A DNA stretch of 8,989 nt from Acidobacteriaceae bacterium (GTDB lineage Bacteria > Acidobacteriota > Terriglobia > Terriglobales > Acidobacteriaceae), in assembly GCA_003152795.1 (NCBI GenBank), contig PMBA01000269.1, forward strand, positions 14,488-23,476, given 5' to 3'. Each line of letters starts with the position of its first letter. The first letter of the stretch is position 1. The notes beneath the pieces are model-generated. The model was not told the origin of the DNA. It ran no database searches and worked only from the letters and a program-made list of their open reading frames with translations. A program made the translations under genes and the position numbers. This document shows, piece after piece, positions 7,682-8,989 of the stretch.

Positions 7682-8989
7682 GTGCTCAAAATCCACCGAA
7701 GTGCCTGGGGGCTGATGCTGGCGTCGGCGGCCCTGCAGGTTGTGATCTTTCCGCTGCCGGGCCTCTATGGGCTGGCTTGGATTGCGGTGGCGCCGCTGAT
7801 CGTGGCGATCTTGAGGGCGCGTGCCCCGGAAACTCTGCAATTGGACGGTCAGGGTCGTTTGCTGCCTGCCACGCCGTGGCAGGGATTTCTGCTGGGCTAC
7901 AAGTGCGGGATTCTCTGGTTTGCCGGGACTTGCTACTGGATCTTCGACACCATGCACCGCTATGGCGGGCTGCCGGTTCCGGCCGCGGCGCTGGCGCTGA
8001 TTCTGTTTTGCATGTATGTCGGGCTTTATCACGGAATGTTCGGGCTGCTGCTGGCTCTGGTCGCGGGCTCAACGACTCTCGGATCGAAGCCGGCCGGATC
8101 AAAGCCCGCCGCGTCGCCAGCGTCCATCCGGCGCGCGCTCGCGGCCGCTCCGTTTCTTTGGGTCGCGGTGGAACTTGCCCGGACACGAATTACCGCGTTT
8201 CCATGGGAGCTTCTGGGATACTCCCAGACCGCGAATTTTGCGCTCACGCGGATTACGACCCTCGTCGGCGTGTACGGACTGTCGTTTGAAATCGTGCTCG
8301 TGAACAGCGTGTTCGCGGCTGCGTTTCTGGCTCCGAAGGAGCGCCGGAAGTGGTTGCTGCTGGCGGCATGTGCGGCGACCGTGATCCTGCAGACGGGGCA
8401 GTGGCTGGCGCCTCCACCTGTCCCCGCCGATCACACCGCGCTCCTGGTGCAGCCGAATATTGCGATCCAGGCGGGGGAGATGTGGACGAAGCAATATTTC
8501 CAGGACACCCTGCGCGACTTGACTGCGGCCAGTTTGCATCCGGCTGGAGAAAAGGCGGGACGACGCCACGACTTGATCGTCTGGCCGGAGTCGCCTTCGC
8601 CGTTTTACACGAACGATCCTCTGTTTCGAAACGCCGTGAGTGAGATGGCGGCTCAGTCGGGAAGCTGGGTGGTTGCGGGCTCGATTGGAATCACTCCCGC
8701 CACGCACAGCGCCGGAGAGAACTCGCAGATCTTCAACTCCGCTGCCCTGGTCAATCCGCAGGGGGAGTGGGTTGGACGCTATGACAAAGTGCATCTGGTG
8801 CCCTTCGGCGAATATTTGCCCTTTCCGCAAGTGTTTGCGTTTGCGGGCGGGCTGACCAAGGAAGTTGGAGAGTTTCAGCGCGGCGTGTCGCGAACGCCAC
8901 TGGATGCCGGCGGCGAGCGGCTCGGAATATTTATCTGCTACGAATCGATCTTTCCCGACGAAGTGCGGCAGGGGCCGCTGCAGGGCGCG
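7682..8989 (+). CDS. lnt: Apolipoprotein N-acyltransferase (3' truncated by window end)
   Basis: Lnt adds the third acyl chain, taken from a phospholipid, to the N-terminal cysteine of mature lipoproteins at the periplasmic face of the inner membrane. The frame is open from GTG 7682 to the last base (436 codons), just after an in-frame TGA at 7676. GTG 7682 starts the hydrophobic N-terminus; ATG 7715 is a possible alternative. Neither has a strong ribosome binding site. Residues about 8-245 hold several membrane segments, including the family-like FPWELLGYSQTANF (173-186). A nitrilase-type domain follows from about 253 (TALLVQPNI). All three catalytic residues are in place: E303 in IVWPESPSPF, K369 in GRYDKVHLVPFGEY, and C419 in IFICYESIF, with E377 also conserved. 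Spacing matches the E. coli triad closely. The missing C-terminus should hold the end of the nitrilase domain and the last membrane helix. Confidence 0.93.
   Translation, partial: MLKIHRSAWGLMLASAALQVVIFPLPGLYGLAWIAVAPLIVAILRARAPETLQLDGQGRLLPATPWQGFLLGYKCGILWFAGTCYWIFDTMHRYGGLPVPAAALALILFCMYVGLYHGMFGLLLALVAGSTTLGSKPAGSKPAASPASIRRALAAAPFLWVAVELARTRITAFPWELLGYSQTANFALTRITTLVGVYGLSFEIVLVNSVFAAAFLAPKERRKWLLLAACAATVILQTGQWLAPPPVPADHTALLVQPNIAIQAGEMWTKQYFQDTLRDLTAASLHPAGEKAGRRHDLIVWPESPSPFYTNDPLFRNAVSEMAAQSGSWVVAGSIGITPATHSAGENSQIFNSAALVNPQGEWVGRYDKVHLVPFGEYLPFPQVFAFAGGLTKEVGEFQRGVSRTPLDAGGERLGIFICYESIFPDEVRQGPLQGA
8081..8110 (+). repeat. In-frame 15-bp tandem duplication in lnt (GSKPA twice)
   Basis: Bases 8081-8095 and 8096-8110 are near-identical 15-mers, differing at two third-codon positions, and both encode Gly-Ser-Lys-Pro-Ala (residues 134-143). 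They sit in a hydrophilic loop between membrane segments of Lnt, where length variation should be tolerated. This looks like a small slippage duplication kept in frame. Confidence 0.7.

Noticed and set aside
7663..8289. 208-codon plus-strand frame at the start of lnt
   Set aside because: It overlaps lnt in another frame. The lnt frame (GTG 7682) gives membrane helices and all three catalytic residues; this one gives nothing recognisable.
8099..8830. 243-codon minus-strand frame
   Set aside because: It is antisense to the catalytic part of lnt and is Arg/His-rich without a domain.

Overview
The window looks like chromosomal DNA of a GC-rich Gram-negative bacterium, most likely an Acidobacteriota (Terriglobia-like) species. 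This rests on the order and style of the ATP synthase genes, an unusually long gamma subunit, a pilin-like secreted protein of a type I associate with that phylum, and an apolipoprotein N-acyltransferase gene, which implies lipoprotein triacylation typical of bacteria with an outer membrane. The taxonomic call comes from recognising protein features; no search was run.

Layout. Positions 1-3354 (+ strand) hold the end of the F1F0 ATP synthase operon: the 3' end of atpA (alpha), then atpG (gamma), atpD (beta) and atpC (epsilon). A non-coding spacer of about 316 bp with two hairpins (3355-3670) separates atpC from a convergent NarL/FixJ-type regulator gene (3671-4327, - strand) whose receiver domain has lost its phospho-acceptor aspartate. 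Divergent from it is a small exported protein with a type IV pilin-like core (4456-4929, +). Next, on the - strand, comes a two-gene unit: a 46-residue single-pass membrane protein (7444-7584) followed 11 bp later by a large APC-superfamily permease fused to a cytoplasmic UspA-like domain (5039-7432). Divergent from that unit is lnt (7682 to the window end, +), open at the right edge.

How the genes work together. The four atp genes encode the catalytic head and rotor of ATP synthase. The rest are separate units: an orphan regulator probably working without phosphorylation, an envelope protein, a transporter with its own small membrane partner, and the last enzyme of lipoprotein maturation. 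No tRNA, rRNA, IS element, CRISPR array, phage gene or recognisable defence or biosynthetic system is present.

The most unusual sequence-level signal is an abrupt change of third-codon-position composition inside atpD at about position 2280: from C/A-ending to G/T-ending codons, with 46 consecutive codons lacking a C ending. The new bias continues to the right edge. Other points worth a second look are the degenerate receiver, the microprotein-permease pair, the two insertions in AtpG, and a complete ATP-binding residue set in the epsilon subunit.
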